Positions 1 through 10,519 of a stretch of 64,000 bases of DNA are shown here, in pieces; positions within the stretch are counted from its first letter, which is position 1, and every line of letters begins with the position of its first letter. This DNA is from Liolophura sinensis (lineage: Eukaryota; Mollusca; Polyplacophora; Chitonida; Chitonidae), in the NCBI RefSeq assembly GCF_032854445.1, contig NC_088303.1, positions 28,563,265-28,627,264 of the forward strand, written 5' to 3'. The position numbers and the translations under genes are program-made. A model generated the notes under the pieces. The model searched no databases, was not told the DNA's origin, and saw only the letters and a list, made by a program, of their open reading frames with translations.

Positions 1-232
1 GAGAACCCGGAGAAAACCCCTGACCACAAACCAGTTTACCGAAAGTCGCACCGAGAGCTGGATTTGAACACGTGACCTAACTGGTCAAGCATCTCATAGC
101 TGCCACTATAGTCACCGAGAACCCGGAGAAAACCCCTGACCACAAACCAGTTTACCGAAAGTCGCACCGAGAGCTGGATTTGAACACGTGACCTAACTGG
201 TCAAGCATCTCATAGCTCCCACTATAGTCACC
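1..232 (-). repeat. Tandem pair of a 116-bp tRNA-like SINE fragment
   Basis: Two head-to-tail copies (1-116 and 117-232) differ at a single visible base (tgcc versus tccc near the right end). Read on the minus strand each contains a tRNA box-B-like motif (ggtcacgtgttcaaatcc) followed by a short ggtttgtggtcaggggttttctccgg body. That body resembles the 3' bodies at about 26.2 kb and 59.8 kb. The near-identity suggests a recent local duplication. The array touches the window edge, so more copies may lie to the left. Confidence 0.75.
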
Positions 233-2163
233 GTAAATCCTAGAGAATTATTAAAATAATTCTCCACGACCTTTGTACCAGCTTTAACAAATAAGGTCCA
301 GGAATTAAAGGGTCTAAAATTCAAAACAATAAACAGTAAAACTTTGGCTTAACTTTTTTGATATTTTAACAGTAAAGGGACCCGAGGAGACTCTCACTAT
401 GCGATCTCATCTTTACTTATGTAAAGTTTACCTGTGCACCAGATATATTTACAGGGCTGGAGACAGTCGGCGTGACATCTGATTTCATTTAATTTAGTGC
501 TAAATATAAAAAAAATAAAGGTATTAGCCGATAAAGTTGGTAATGATATTAATATTATGCGTAATTCATTTTATGTTTGAAGGTTAGTACCTTTTAAATT
601 AAAAGCCAATTTTTTATTTACAGTTTTTTCCCGTAGTGATTTTATTGGAAGTTCTTATGAGTTAATTTAAGAGTTCTTCTCTCTTACATGTCACCAGCTT
701 TATTTGCTGTTTATAGATCATTGCTTACATATTTCTTCGGGATCTTTGGGTTCTATGTATTTTTTGCTGGAAATGGTTCTTGATATTTTGAAGTTGGTTG
801 CTTCTTATTTTCTACGGGTGGTATACGAATGTTGGATTTGACGTTTGGATTCTACAAGCGTCCACTCTCATTTGTTTAATAACAGCGTAACATAACTCAA
901 TGTTTTTTTTTTGTTTGAAAAGACATTCCCCACTTTCTTTCACCACTTTCGATTTACTTTTTTGGGTACACAATTATTCGGTCAGTTAACACCGTTTGCT
1001 TTGTGGGTGGGGCATGTGCTTGTGGGCGTCATATGTGATACGTTACGGTATATGTTCAACGATACTTCTTCCCAGAAACTTAATTAAGAACCAGGTCTAA
1101 TCAAACCCATTCATCAAGGTATAAGTGTAAACAGCCAAATCTTCTAGTCAAGCTAGAAAGAAAAAGGAGTGTCAAGTTTCAAAGGCCCCATCGATAAAAA
1201 ATGTGATTAATGACACAATCAAGGTTTGAGTTTTAATATCATCACCGAAGCAGTCATTTACAGACATTCCTTTTGTAAAACTTCATCAGCGTTTTAGATG
1301 GAACTCTATGACACAGGCAAGCATTCTAAAACCGTTTTCTTTGCAAACGATCAACAATTTTTTTTTACATGCGATTTGTAAAAATGTGTAGAATAGAAAA
1401 CAGAACGTGGGCGGAGAAAAAACAATGGAATAATTTTCCGTGTCTTCTCTTCTCATAAGATAAGGCGAGAAAATAATGACTGTTTTTTTACAAAGCATTA
1501 AACGAAAATTTATCATGCGTTACTAATAAGTTAAACAGGGTAACTGACACGTTCCAAAAATATATGTATATAAGTATATTTTTTGTAATCAAATCGTGCT
1601 TTTTTCAAGGAATTCATACTAGTTAGTTATTAAGAAATCTGTGAAAAAAATTCAAATTTAGCAGATTCCTTTTTAAAGCGCCTTGACTTGTGTATTGTCT
1701 GTAGACGGTATGGATTTTCTAAGCAGGTGTTCTAAATCTCTGATCACTGCTTCTCAATACTGCTGCAAAACAAAATGTTTCTTCACACTTCTTTTTATTT
1801 TATTTTTGTTCACCCCCAAAATTGTCTTTCTTTTTAACAATACTTTTCTCCTAAACCTGAAACCATGGTATCCTGATATTGGTTTACCACCAATGCAGTT
1901 ATTTAGACATTGTGGAGGGATAGCAAAAAACAAATAAGACAAAGAAAATGTTTTCATGATCTCTCGTGGTTTCAACTTGGCACACGAGGTATTGGAGGAA
2001 TATGGCTTACTGATCTGTTTGATGGTTTCTGTGTTTAAAGGTATTTAAATGGAGTTTTACCATAAATACTCAGCAATATTTAAATTCCGTGACTGCCTTG
2101 AAAATTCATGGTTAGCAAAATGAAACAGGAGAAAAATCTCCATACCTGGCAAGGCACGTCACG
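233..2163. other. AT-rich stretch with no supportable gene
   Basis: Apart from the exon-like copy near 730-852, this is AT-rich DNA with homopolymer runs. An 84-codon frame at 1683-1937 is rich in F and L from T tracts and has no recognisable domain, so I do not call it a gene. No transposon ends were found. Confidence 0.6.
730..852 (+). pseudogene. Degenerate copy of the WYTN[IV]G exon-like segment (copy A)
   Basis: The stretch ggaaatggttcttg, then about 36 bp, then ggtggtatacgaatgttgg parallels the exon-like segment on the minus strand at 6247-6345. It has lost one base between the two conserved blocks, and a TGA falls where a Cys codon sits in the other copies. Similarity also covers part of the upstream pyrimidine-rich tract. 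It is therefore best read as a decayed copy. The family is not one I recognise. Confidence 0.45.
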
Positions 2164-2246
2164 TCACCACAATGCTGACCGTCGTCGTATTAAGTGAAAT
2201 ATTCTTGAGTACGGCGTAAAACACCAATCAAAGAAATCAAAGAAAT
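2164..2246 (+). mobile_element. SINE family 1, 3' fragment
   Basis: The sequence runs from a ccaccacaatgctgaccgtcg body through an aagtgaaatattcttgagta block to the ggcgtaaaacaccaatcaaa tail, the 3' end shared by the fuller SINE copies at 18.1, 29.8 and 42.7 kb. The 5' tRNA head and most of the body are missing. It is either a 5'-truncated SINE or the 3' end of the partner LINE that shares the tail. Confidence 0.8.
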
Positions 2247-2860
2247 GAGATGGGTTTGATTTGTTTAGTCACCATTGAGGTTATACAACAAATACAACCT
2301 CACGCCATCAAACAATAACTAAGAACATATACGCAAAAACATTGGAATTAAAGCTCACATGACTTTGATCTATCGCAGAAAATGTGATAAACCTGATTGG
2401 CGCACGCGGATGAGCAGACATTTTTAGTCCCAATTGACGATCGTTTCTGTATGGTGCGGAGCTCAGTTTATGGTTCGTCACGGTTAGTACACAATGCCCT
2501 AACCCCAAACAGTATATGACAAGGTATTGTTTTCCTACAGTCAACACAGCATCCGGTCTGTCTGTGACCAAACCAACACTTGGAGCACGTGAAAATCACA
2601 CGCGACACCCCAGGAACAATCTTCACTCGTCAGATTCCCGATCACCATGTGAATAGGAGATATAGTTACAGGAGGCTCACAGAAGTAGGCTTATACCCTA
2701 AGCGATACAATACTCGGTGAAAATAAGAGTAGTTTTGACACTTGGGCCTTTTCTTAGTAACTTGTTGCAAACAAAACATACATATCATATTTGTAGTGTT
2801 TTTCAGACTGGGAATGAAAATGCCCTGGTTCCTGGTTTATGACCACTAGACGGAGTTTGT

Positions 2861-3117
2861 GTTTAATAAAATGAACATGTTATGAAGAGAACAAAACTGT
2901 TAAAGAGCAAATCAAATTTATTGGAAAAAGCGCGAGGCATTTGCACAGACTAAAGGTCAGGAAACACACCTGTACACGGGGTTTGTAATTTTGTTTAAAA
3001 TCAACGTGTTATAGCGCGAACAAAATCGTTAAAGAGCAAATCAAATTTATCGCGCAATACACGAGACATTTGCACAGACTAAAGGTCACGAAATACAGGT
3101 CATGTCTGTGTACACGG
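2861..3117. repeat. Diverged tandem duplication, period about 131 bp
   Basis: 2861-2981 and 2992-3117 are direct repeats. They share a gttaaagagcaaatcaaatt block, then a gaggcatttgcacagactaa-type block and an aaaggtca block, with scattered substitutions and a small indel. No coding role is visible. The divergence shows it is an old duplication. Confidence 0.75.
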
Positions 3118-3835
3118 TCATATCGATAAATAGCCGTTACCGGACAACGACGCGTTGGAATGGTGTCATATCGGGTGTCACTAAATGGAGAGAGTCGGTT
3201 CATTGTTTACAGAGGCCTTCTGTAGGGAGTGATGGTAATACTTTTTAATCGCGCATTGTTAACATAGAGGTCATGTAACGGTCAAACCCTATGAGAAATG
3301 TCCACTTTGGAACGGTTCGCGAGTTCCGCGGACCGTGCCCAACTTCAGATTTTGCATTTCCAGACGTCCTGATACTGCTGAAATCAGATGATCTGCATCC
3401 GTAAATCCATATAGATGTAAATGGCTACAAATCGGTATCCGTGTCGAGACATTTATAATAACTCTGCGTCATATCAGATTTCCCGGATATAAACCCAAGC
3501 CTCTCCTTCAGCATGGCATGCAAACTTACTTATTACAGCTTATGTAAATTTCACCTCCACTCGGTGGAGAAGACGGCATCACGTAGGCTTCAATTCAATT
3601 CAATTCTTAAATATTAGCCACTTACGTATACACGTTCCCCTAGCACCATATCTAACCACAGGAGGCACTTAGCAGAGAGTTGTCTATCAGGTGCTGTGTA
3701 CCTTGTTCCGTGGCGTCTAACTAGAAACATCTGATGTATGCTTTGCCCATGCATGGAGTTAGTATTTCAGTAATCTGTCTCTGACCAGTTTGTGTTCCTC
3801 GAGCACTAAAGTATGCTTCTTGGTTTGATCCCTTT

Positions 3836-4522
3836 GAGTACTTGGAAACGAAAGCAATCTTTTCAGAGTGAAAATATCAGAAATGTCACTCAGACATGTT
3901 GACAGTGGAGAAGGTTTCTTGATTAAAATCTCACATCTGTGCTATCACTGAATGTATTGTGTTTTCAAGAAGCTCTCTAGCTCTGGAGACACTATTCGAG
4001 AAAGGGAGTCCTTATTCCTTTAGTCATCACAAGAACGTTTAGGGACGCTCAACCCTATGGGGTATTTTTTTTTCCAGACGTCATTTATAAATAGTGCCCA
4101 GAAACGTCCTACTGAACGACAAATCTCTTAGAGCCATACCACTCTGCCCAGGCGATTAGATAGCCATCATACACGGACGATAGCCAAGTGGGTATTCACC
4201 TCGTTCATTTACCATAGCATACCCTCACCGAGTTCCCCATTAACCATAACCTGCGCTATTGTGCTGTCTTCTTCCCCACACTTATATACTTCCTACATAA
4301 AAATTTCGCCGTTCTTTCAAACTTAACTTACCTCGGCGAAAAAAAGTCAAGACTATTATTGTAAGCACCGTATTTGGTTTTTTAAAAAAATTATTTTAGC
4401 CCAACCGCTAGGCCGTGGTTTATCAGAAATTCCTACTAGAAAAGAATTATCTTTCTTTACACATTGTGTGGATGTTATAGAAAAATCTAATCCTCATTAA
4501 GCGGATTATTTCAGTTTAATTG
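3836..4522 (+). repeat. Outer inverted repeat, left arm
   Basis: This arm pairs with the reverse complement of 9560-10511. Shared blocks include cagagtgaaaatatcagaaa, tgtcactcagacatgttgac, ccttattcctttagtcat, tttagggacgct, gcgattagatagccatc, aaaatttcgccgt and gcggattatttcagtt. Identity by eye is roughly 80 percent, with block indels: about 90 bp extra here near 4185-4280, and about 450 bp extra in the other arm. No protein is encoded. It is either a long terminal inverted repeat of a foldback-type transposon or one half of an inverted segmental duplication. No target-site duplication could be identified at the outer ends. Confidence 0.8.
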
Positions 4523-4977
4523 CTATCTTTTTTGCTTGGAACCAAATCACACGTATTGGTAACATGATAAATACAGTAAGAAATACATGATTCCATCAAT
4601 GATGATCACCACGATAAAAACAACATGGAAATGCAGTCAAAACGAAATACCACAAAATTGGCGAACTGTGAAAAAAAGATTCATTTCCTGATTTATCAAC
4701 AAAGCTAAAAGTGGTTCCAGGCTCCCTTCCCCATAATGACATACCATTAAGGGTTATTAAGCTAGATAACAATTTGTTTGATTTAAGTAGTCAATACTCA
4801 GAACAATTTAACGTTGCTTTACACACATAGACGTATTGGTGTTTTTCTCTCCAATACTTTTTACCTCAAACAACACAGGCTGTCATCTAATATTTCAAAC
4901 TGAAAGAGCTTCTATACTGTGCTGTAAGGTATTGATACAGTATTGTAGATACCATTTGTCTTATGGCTTGCACATGT

Positions 4978-5229
4978 ATTTATTTATTTATTTATTTATT
5001 TGATTGATGTCTCAATTGCACAACGGCGGCCAGCATGATGGTGGGACGAAACCGGACAGAGGCCGGGTGAAACCCAAGACCATCTGCAGGTGGCTGACAT
5101 ATCTTCCCATGTATGATCAGAGAGGAAGCCATTATGAGCTGGACTTGCACTCACATTGACCACATTGGAGGGAGGCGTCTGGGTTATTGCGCCGCGCTGT
5201 CACGCTATGACCACCTAGGCCACGAAGGT
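4978..5229 (-). mobile_element. SINE family 1, nearly full length
   Basis: The plus strand begins with a (ttta)n tail and tgattgatg. It then carries the complement of the GC-rich body (cggcggccagcatgatggtgggacgaa) and ends in the complement of the tRNA-like head (gccgcgctgtcacgctatgaccacctaggccacgaagg). It is oriented right to left and diverged from the 29.8 and 42.7 kb copies. A second SINE in the opposite orientation starts about 100 bp away, so the pair can fold into a hairpin if transcribed. Confidence 0.85.
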
Positions 5230-5330
5230 TCCTCACATTCATTTAGAATATTCTGTAGTTATAACGTTGTGAAATTCTACTTCAAACATTCTAAAGCTTA
5301 CATTTCTGTAATTCACATACATTGAAATTC

Positions 5331-5490
5331 CTGTTCCGGTCGCACGTGGGTAGTCTTTCAGCAACCTGTGGTTGAAATTGGGTTTTACGCTGGGCTCTGC
5401 CCGGTTTCCTGCCACCATAATGGCCACCCTGGCATCAGTGAAATATTCTTAAGTACAGCGTAAAACACCTACCAAATAAATAAATAATAA
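5331..5490 (+). mobile_element. SINE family 1, 5'-truncated
   Basis: It contains the body motifs cagcaacctg, gggctctgcccggtttcc and ccaccataatgg, followed by gtgaaatattcttaagtac and an aataaataaataa tail. The tRNA head is missing. With the SINE at 4978-5229 it forms a tail-out inverted pair. Confidence 0.85.
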
Positions 5491-6163
5491 AATATTCGGA
5501 CATTTCAGTATGTGGCAAGTCCAGAAAATTTTCCGCATTTTCTTAGCTCGGCCAATTAACGCTTATTTACACTTGGATGTTAATACCACACAGACGAACA
5601 TTTCACTTATGTGACCGTGGTGTTTAAGAATACTAGTACTACATAGAGACAAATGCATCTATAAACAGGTGTAAGCAATGAAAGTATCTATGGGGCTGGG
5701 CATGGAGGGGTCACAACTTACACCCCACACGCACTTTACATCTTTCATTTTTGGTTATTTATAATGTATATTTTAAGAAAATTAACAAGTTCTCTTATTC
5801 AAGTGAATCGTCTTTACTCTAGGAAGTTGTGTTGTGTGTTGTTTGTCTGGCATGTAGAGTGGTATTTAACATTAGTCTGGTAATATGGCTGACATATTCG
5901 GAATGCTGTTTCTGTTGACTGGCAGGCAATTTCGAATACACGAGACAGAATAAAGCTAATATGCATATCCCTAATCTCTCATTAAAAGCAATGAATAAAC
6001 AATGGCCTGTGATTCGGTACCATTTAATCATGTACTTGACCGGTTAGAATAAAATCCTAACTGAACTAAATGACAACACGTCCGACAATAGTATTTCACA
6101 ATGTCACTCTGTCGTCTGTTCTAGTTTTACCCTTTAAACTGTAAGTCTTTTATTATATCATAT

Positions 6164-6950
6164 TTTGTGTTCTTAGAGCCTGGCCCAAGCAGTCAGAACT
6201 GAACTAGTACTACTTATCCCTTGTCTGAGAACCAAACATGAGGTACCAAATATAAGATATTCCGATATTCGTATACCATTCGTAGTCCGTAAAGGGCGTT
6301 CCAAGTCGATAATCGCAAGATCCATTTCCAAAACAACGTTTCACACTAGCTCCCAAAGACAAAGGTATGTAAGAAATTATACAAATAGGAAATAAAACCG
6401 GTAACACACAAGAGAGAAGCGGTCATCAGTTTTCAATGATGCCAGGAAGACAGTGGATATTCCAGGCATGAATTCCATATCAAAGTTCAAATTCGTAGTC
6501 CAAGACTATCAATGTGTAAATTTATTGGCGTGTTTTGTGTGAGGTGCTCGGCAGGTTTCGTGTGGAGCATCAAAGGCCATGAAAGGACCGCCATGTTTCG
6601 AGTGTCTCAAAAGCTCCCGGATGTGTCGCATTTCCCTTAATCGACGTTTAATCTCACTTAAGCACACAAACAGACCAAGTCTGTGCTTTGTCGTGCTGTT
6701 TCGACTTGTACACCATTTTCTCCGAAAATCGATTTAAAGAGCCTGTCTGCCCGATTATGAAGAGTGAAGTGAAACACATTGTGCCAGGCTAGAAAAGAGA
6801 AGATTTTCGGATACTTTCGACTACTCCCGTGCTGTTCCTCATTATTTGTCTGGAAAGGGCCCTTTGTAGGGTTTATTATGCGGAAGTCTTAACATTGACA
6901 TATGCGACATTGCGATGACAGCGAAGGATAAACCTTAGAAATTACCGATA
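6164..6950 (+). mobile_element. Inner foldback element, left arm
   Basis: The reverse complement of about 7765-8276 aligns along this arm. Shared blocks include cccttgtctgaga, gaggtaccaaa, gactatcaatgtgtaaa, atcggcaggtttcgtgtgg (here ctcggcaggtttcgtgtgg), agctcccggatgtgtcg, ccaagtctgtgctttgtcgt and ccgaaaatcgatttaaagag. An unpaired segment at about 6251-6502 holds the exon-like copy B. The loop of about 0.8 kb between the arms has no convincing transposase, so the element looks non-autonomous. Confidence 0.85.
6247..6345 (-). other. Exon-like segment with CFGNGSC and WYTNIG motifs (copy B)
   Basis: The minus strand reads a pyrimidine-rich tract, a ctag acceptor-like AG, an open segment containing C-F-G-N-G-S-C-D-Y and E-W-Y-T-N-I-G, then G|GTACCT, a possible donor. 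The same peptide pattern occurs at 16732-16816. The motifs align codon by codon (TGT TTT, AAT, TGC, TAT, TGG TAT AC-, AAT, GGA) with several silent differences. The segment lies where the two foldback arms stop matching, so it was either captured there or lost from the other arm. The hydrophobic stretch before it is a translated pyrimidine tract and should not be read as a signal peptide without further evidence. I do not recognise the protein family. Confidence 0.4.
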
Positions 6951-7764
6951 AACGCCAGATGACGGTGGCATACAAGAGACTCGTGTCTTTACTATTGGAT
7001 TGGATTCTTTCAAGCAGGTATAATTTCCGCTTGTCTTTATACGCAGTTCACTATTAAACCATACTACATTTAATCAGAGACATTGTAATCTGGCAATTTT
7101 GTACCAAGAATTGGTACACTCCCCTGCACTCCCTGCTTGTAGTGTTTTGACGACAACGTATAAGTGGACGACGATTGCACAGCCCAAGGTATGTTGAAGA
7201 AAACTTGCCTGCCAAGAATATGTACGCATACCTGTACAGTACAAGTGGAAAGTTTAGTAACTTGCAAAAGGTCAGTGGTTTGCCCCGAGGACATCAGTTT
7301 TATCATCCATAAAATTTATCACCGTTGTGGAAGTTAATACGTTTTGAGTATGGCGATAAATGCCTTTGAGTTTTATCATGCATGTCACTCACTTACCTCC
7401 CACATTAACCTCTCTGAATCATTACACTAGCCTGGAACTCGGCCCTGCCGCCTGCGCTGTCCCCAAAACGTCAACGCTGTACACAGCTAAAATAGATTAT
7501 CCCTGATCTTGACGTGATTCTGAGTTCACATCACCTCATCGTGTGGGGATAAGGAGGACCTTGACCTCAATTAACACAAATGCAACCTAGCCACCCACTC
7601 GGACAGAATTCGAACTTCGCAAGGCGCCAGTTTCGAATCGCATGGTAGGGAGGACTTTCCCAGATAAGATCATCATTATTAAAGCACTAACACTCCCAAA
7701 CAGTATTATGTTTCACTCATGTATTGAACAAAGAGAAAAGGGAAAGTTATGTGGGTTTTGGAAA

Positions 7765-8276
7765 TTCCAAAGCTTATCCGCTCGCTGTCAGATGCTTGTC
7801 ACATACGTCAGTCTTCATAAAAGAACCTTGGAAAGAGTCTTTTTCAGATATATACTGAGGAACAACATGGAGGTAGTTGAAAGCATCCGAAGATATCCCC
7901 TTTGTCCTGACTAGCACGATGTGTTTTACTTCACTGTTCTCCATCGCACAGACAGGCTCTTTAAATCGATTTTCGGAGAAAATGGTTTACAAGTCAAAAT
8001 AGCACGACAAAGCACAGACTTGGTCCGTCTGTGTGCTTGATTGAGATTAAACGGCGATTAAGGTAAATACGACACATCCGGGAGCTTTCCAGACACTCGA
8101 GACATGGCGGGTCCTTCGTGTTCCTTGATGCGCCACACGAAACCTGCCGATTACCTCGGACATAACACGCCTATGACTTTACACATTGATAGTTTTGGTA
8201 CCTCTTGCTTAGCTCTCAGACAAGGGTGAGGGCTACTAGCTCTGTTTTGACTGCTTAGGTCAGGCTTTGGGAACAT
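7765..8276 (-). mobile_element. Inner foldback element, right arm
   Basis: This is the inverted partner of 6164-6950. The intact central match covers gggagctttccagacactcgagacatg, read inverted, and the ggctctttaaatcgattttcg block. It lacks the roughly 250-bp segment present in the left arm. A 90-codon frame at 7642-7914 overlaps its inner end but has no domain and is not called. No clear target-site duplication was found outside either arm. Confidence 0.85.
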
Positions 8277-8352
8277 GAAGCTGTCTTAGAAGTTGACTTA
8301 ATTTCAAAACAGTTTTCTGGGCAAAAAGCGTAGCTTACCTTACAAGTTATTA

Positions 8353-9068
8353 GTTTATGTTACGGCCCAAACTGTCTGTATTATAAAGAGATGGCTTGTT
8401 CGAAATACACGACAGTTTAGCCGCACAAAAAAGTAACCAAAACCAGCAGATTTTATTTTACAACAATTTATTAGCTTAACAAGAACAGATAATAAGACTT
8501 ATACAAATAATAAAGTACTTACGGTGTCAAGTCCAAACAGACGCATATATTCCACAATATATATACCACACAGGCATAAATGCTCAGAGGCAAATTCACA
8601 AGAGGGAAAATCCACAGTATAACTGAGTGTATGACGAAATATACACAAAATTCCACAGACAGGGTCCGTGTACTAATAAGCACAGTGTATACAAAAGCAC
8701 AAATTAAACATACAAGTTCAGACTGAACAAGTGCTCAGTGGAGATAGGATATAACAAAGCCAGAGGCTATAGAGACACCAAAATTCAGCACAAATGGTCT
8801 ACTAAAGTAATACACAGCGAAAGCATCCAAAACTCTCAATAATTCTCCTTTCTCCGTTCTCTGTTCTCTCCGCTTGACCTGCTTTCATAGGTCTTATATA
8901 GCCTGGTGGAATTGTCCAGAATAAGAAAATTCCTGAACACTTGATGTAAACAAACAGGCACCGAACTGAGCGCATTCTGGAATCTTCTAAGGTAGAGGCA
9001 GACAGCAGGCGCTGAACAATGGCAAGCTAAATTTAGAAGCTGACGGCAGTTGTGCACATAACAGTTTA
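8353..9068 (-). mobile_element. Solo LTR of a retrotransposon with 5-bp target-site duplication
   Basis: The element spans 8358-9063 (706 bp). On the plus strand it starts TGTTA and ends TAACA, the canonical LTR inverted ends. It is flanked by perfect GTTTA direct repeats at 8353-8357 and 9064-9068. Read on the minus strand it has a TATATAAG box (8893-8900) and, about 430-440 bp downstream, two AATAAA signals (8467-8472 and 8452-8457), so transcription runs right to left. A strong donor-like GTAAGTAC lies near 8524. No internal region, primer-binding site or second LTR adjoins it, which fits LTR-LTR recombination. A Ty3-type origin is likely but unproven. The 109-codon frame at 8836-9165 crosses the LTR edge and is spurious. 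Confidence 0.9.
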
Positions 9069-9559
9069 TTACTAAGAATTGTCTTAGATATAACTGTACT
9101 GCCATCAGACAAATTGTATCTGTAATAACTGTATACATAGGCCCTCTCAGTTTATTACATGACAACGATTTCTTAAAAACTATAAAGGCTGTCCGTAATA
9201 AAATTGGATACCGTTGACACAGATTAAAAACCCTTCGACATAAAGCAATGGCGAGAAAAAAACAAAAATACGTTTGTGTGTGTGTATAAACGTAATAAAT
9301 ACATGTACTTCAATCAAAAAATTGTTATCTAGGCTAAAACCTTAAATAACAAGTCTTTCTGGAGAAAAGAGACAAGAAGGATTTTAAGTTTTTTCAATAA
9401 ATCAGAAAGTGCATCACTGTTTTGCATCTTGTCGAGTTGTCGTTTTTCATTCTTTATATTTCTATTTCTATTTATAAAGGTGAACGACCTGAACTTAACT
9501 ATTTTTTTTTCTTCCCATATTTATCATTATGTTTGGTTTTTCTAAAATCAAAAAGGTTC

Positions 9560-10511
9560 GTCATTAACTGAAATAATCCGCTCAAAGAGCGACTTAGATT
9601 TTTCAAACACCCCTCCAGTGTATAAAAAAGCTAATTCTTTGCGAATAGAAATTCGTGAAGACCGCTGAATAGGGGAGTTTTAAGTTCGATCTGTTTTGTC
9701 CTTAAAGGTAAAAAAGAACATATTACTGTTTCATGTGAGAAAGGTAAAAAAAAAACATATTACTGCTTCATGTGACTTATGTAAAATGTTGAGTAACTTT
9801 TGTTGACATGAATGTACCGATCACCTGTCTCAACGTATTATCAAGTTCAGAAACGTTCAGCTCCTCAGTTTATTCCAGTGTTCATATACTCTAGATAACT
9901 TTACGTGAGACGTTTTTCAGATGCCGATCTTACAGCAAATGTGATCAATAATAGCTGCCTGACATATTGACAGGTCACATGATACAGTAGAACTTTTTTC
10001 ACTTTTAGTAATGAAAGAGTTCGCATTCGAAATTCCCCTACTGAATTTGGAGAAAATGCATAAACACCAGATGGCGCTGTCTGTAGAGCAATCCTGAGTT
10101 ATATGTTTTTCCATTAGCCGAACTAAGAAAAGTACGGCGAAATTTTGATATGCCGGGAATATAAGTGTTCCCTGGTCACGCCCGTATGCGATGGCTATCT
10201 AATCGCTTGGGCTCTAAGGGATTTGTTGTCTAGTAGGATGGTTCCGGGCGCTATTTATAGATATTGTCCGGAAAAAATACCCCATAAGTTGAAGCGTCCC
10301 TAAACACTGCTGTAATGACTAAAGGAATAAGGAATCACTTTCACGAACAAAGAAACCTTCCAAAACTAGAGAGCTTCTTGGACACACAATACATTTAGGG
10401 ATAGCACAGATGGGAGGTTTTAATGGAGAAACCTTCCTCATGTCAACATGCCTGAGTGACATTTCTGATATTTTCACTCTGAAAAGATTATTTTGGATTT
10501 GAAGTACTCAG
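9560..10511 (-). repeat. Outer inverted repeat, right arm
   Basis: This is the inverted partner of 3836-4522. Matching starts at about 10511 (gaagtactc) and runs inward to the ccgctcaaagagcg block near 9580. It has an extra stretch at about 9670-10115 that includes a 36-bp tandem pair. Together the arms enclose about 5 kb of SINEs, a foldback element and a solo LTR. Confidence 0.8.
9709..9779. repeat. Two-copy 36-bp tandem repeat
   Basis: An aggtaaaaaa unit followed by catattactgtttcatgtga occurs twice in a row with small differences in the A run. It lies in the part of the right outer arm that is absent from the left arm. Confidence 0.7.
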
Positions 10512-10519
10512 TAGAATTA

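Noticed and set aside
1683-1937. 84-codon frame with a WYPDIG echo of the WYTNIG motif
   Set aside because: The cysteine motif and spacing are absent and the nucleotide match is short, so it is probably coincidence.
7642-7914. 90-codon frame as a transposase remnant
   Set aside because: No DDE or other motif is present. It overlaps the inner end of the foldback arm and starts at a chance ATG.
8836-9165. 109-codon minus-strand frame as a gene
   Set aside because: It spans the edge of the solo LTR including its TSD, so it cannot be a coherent gene.
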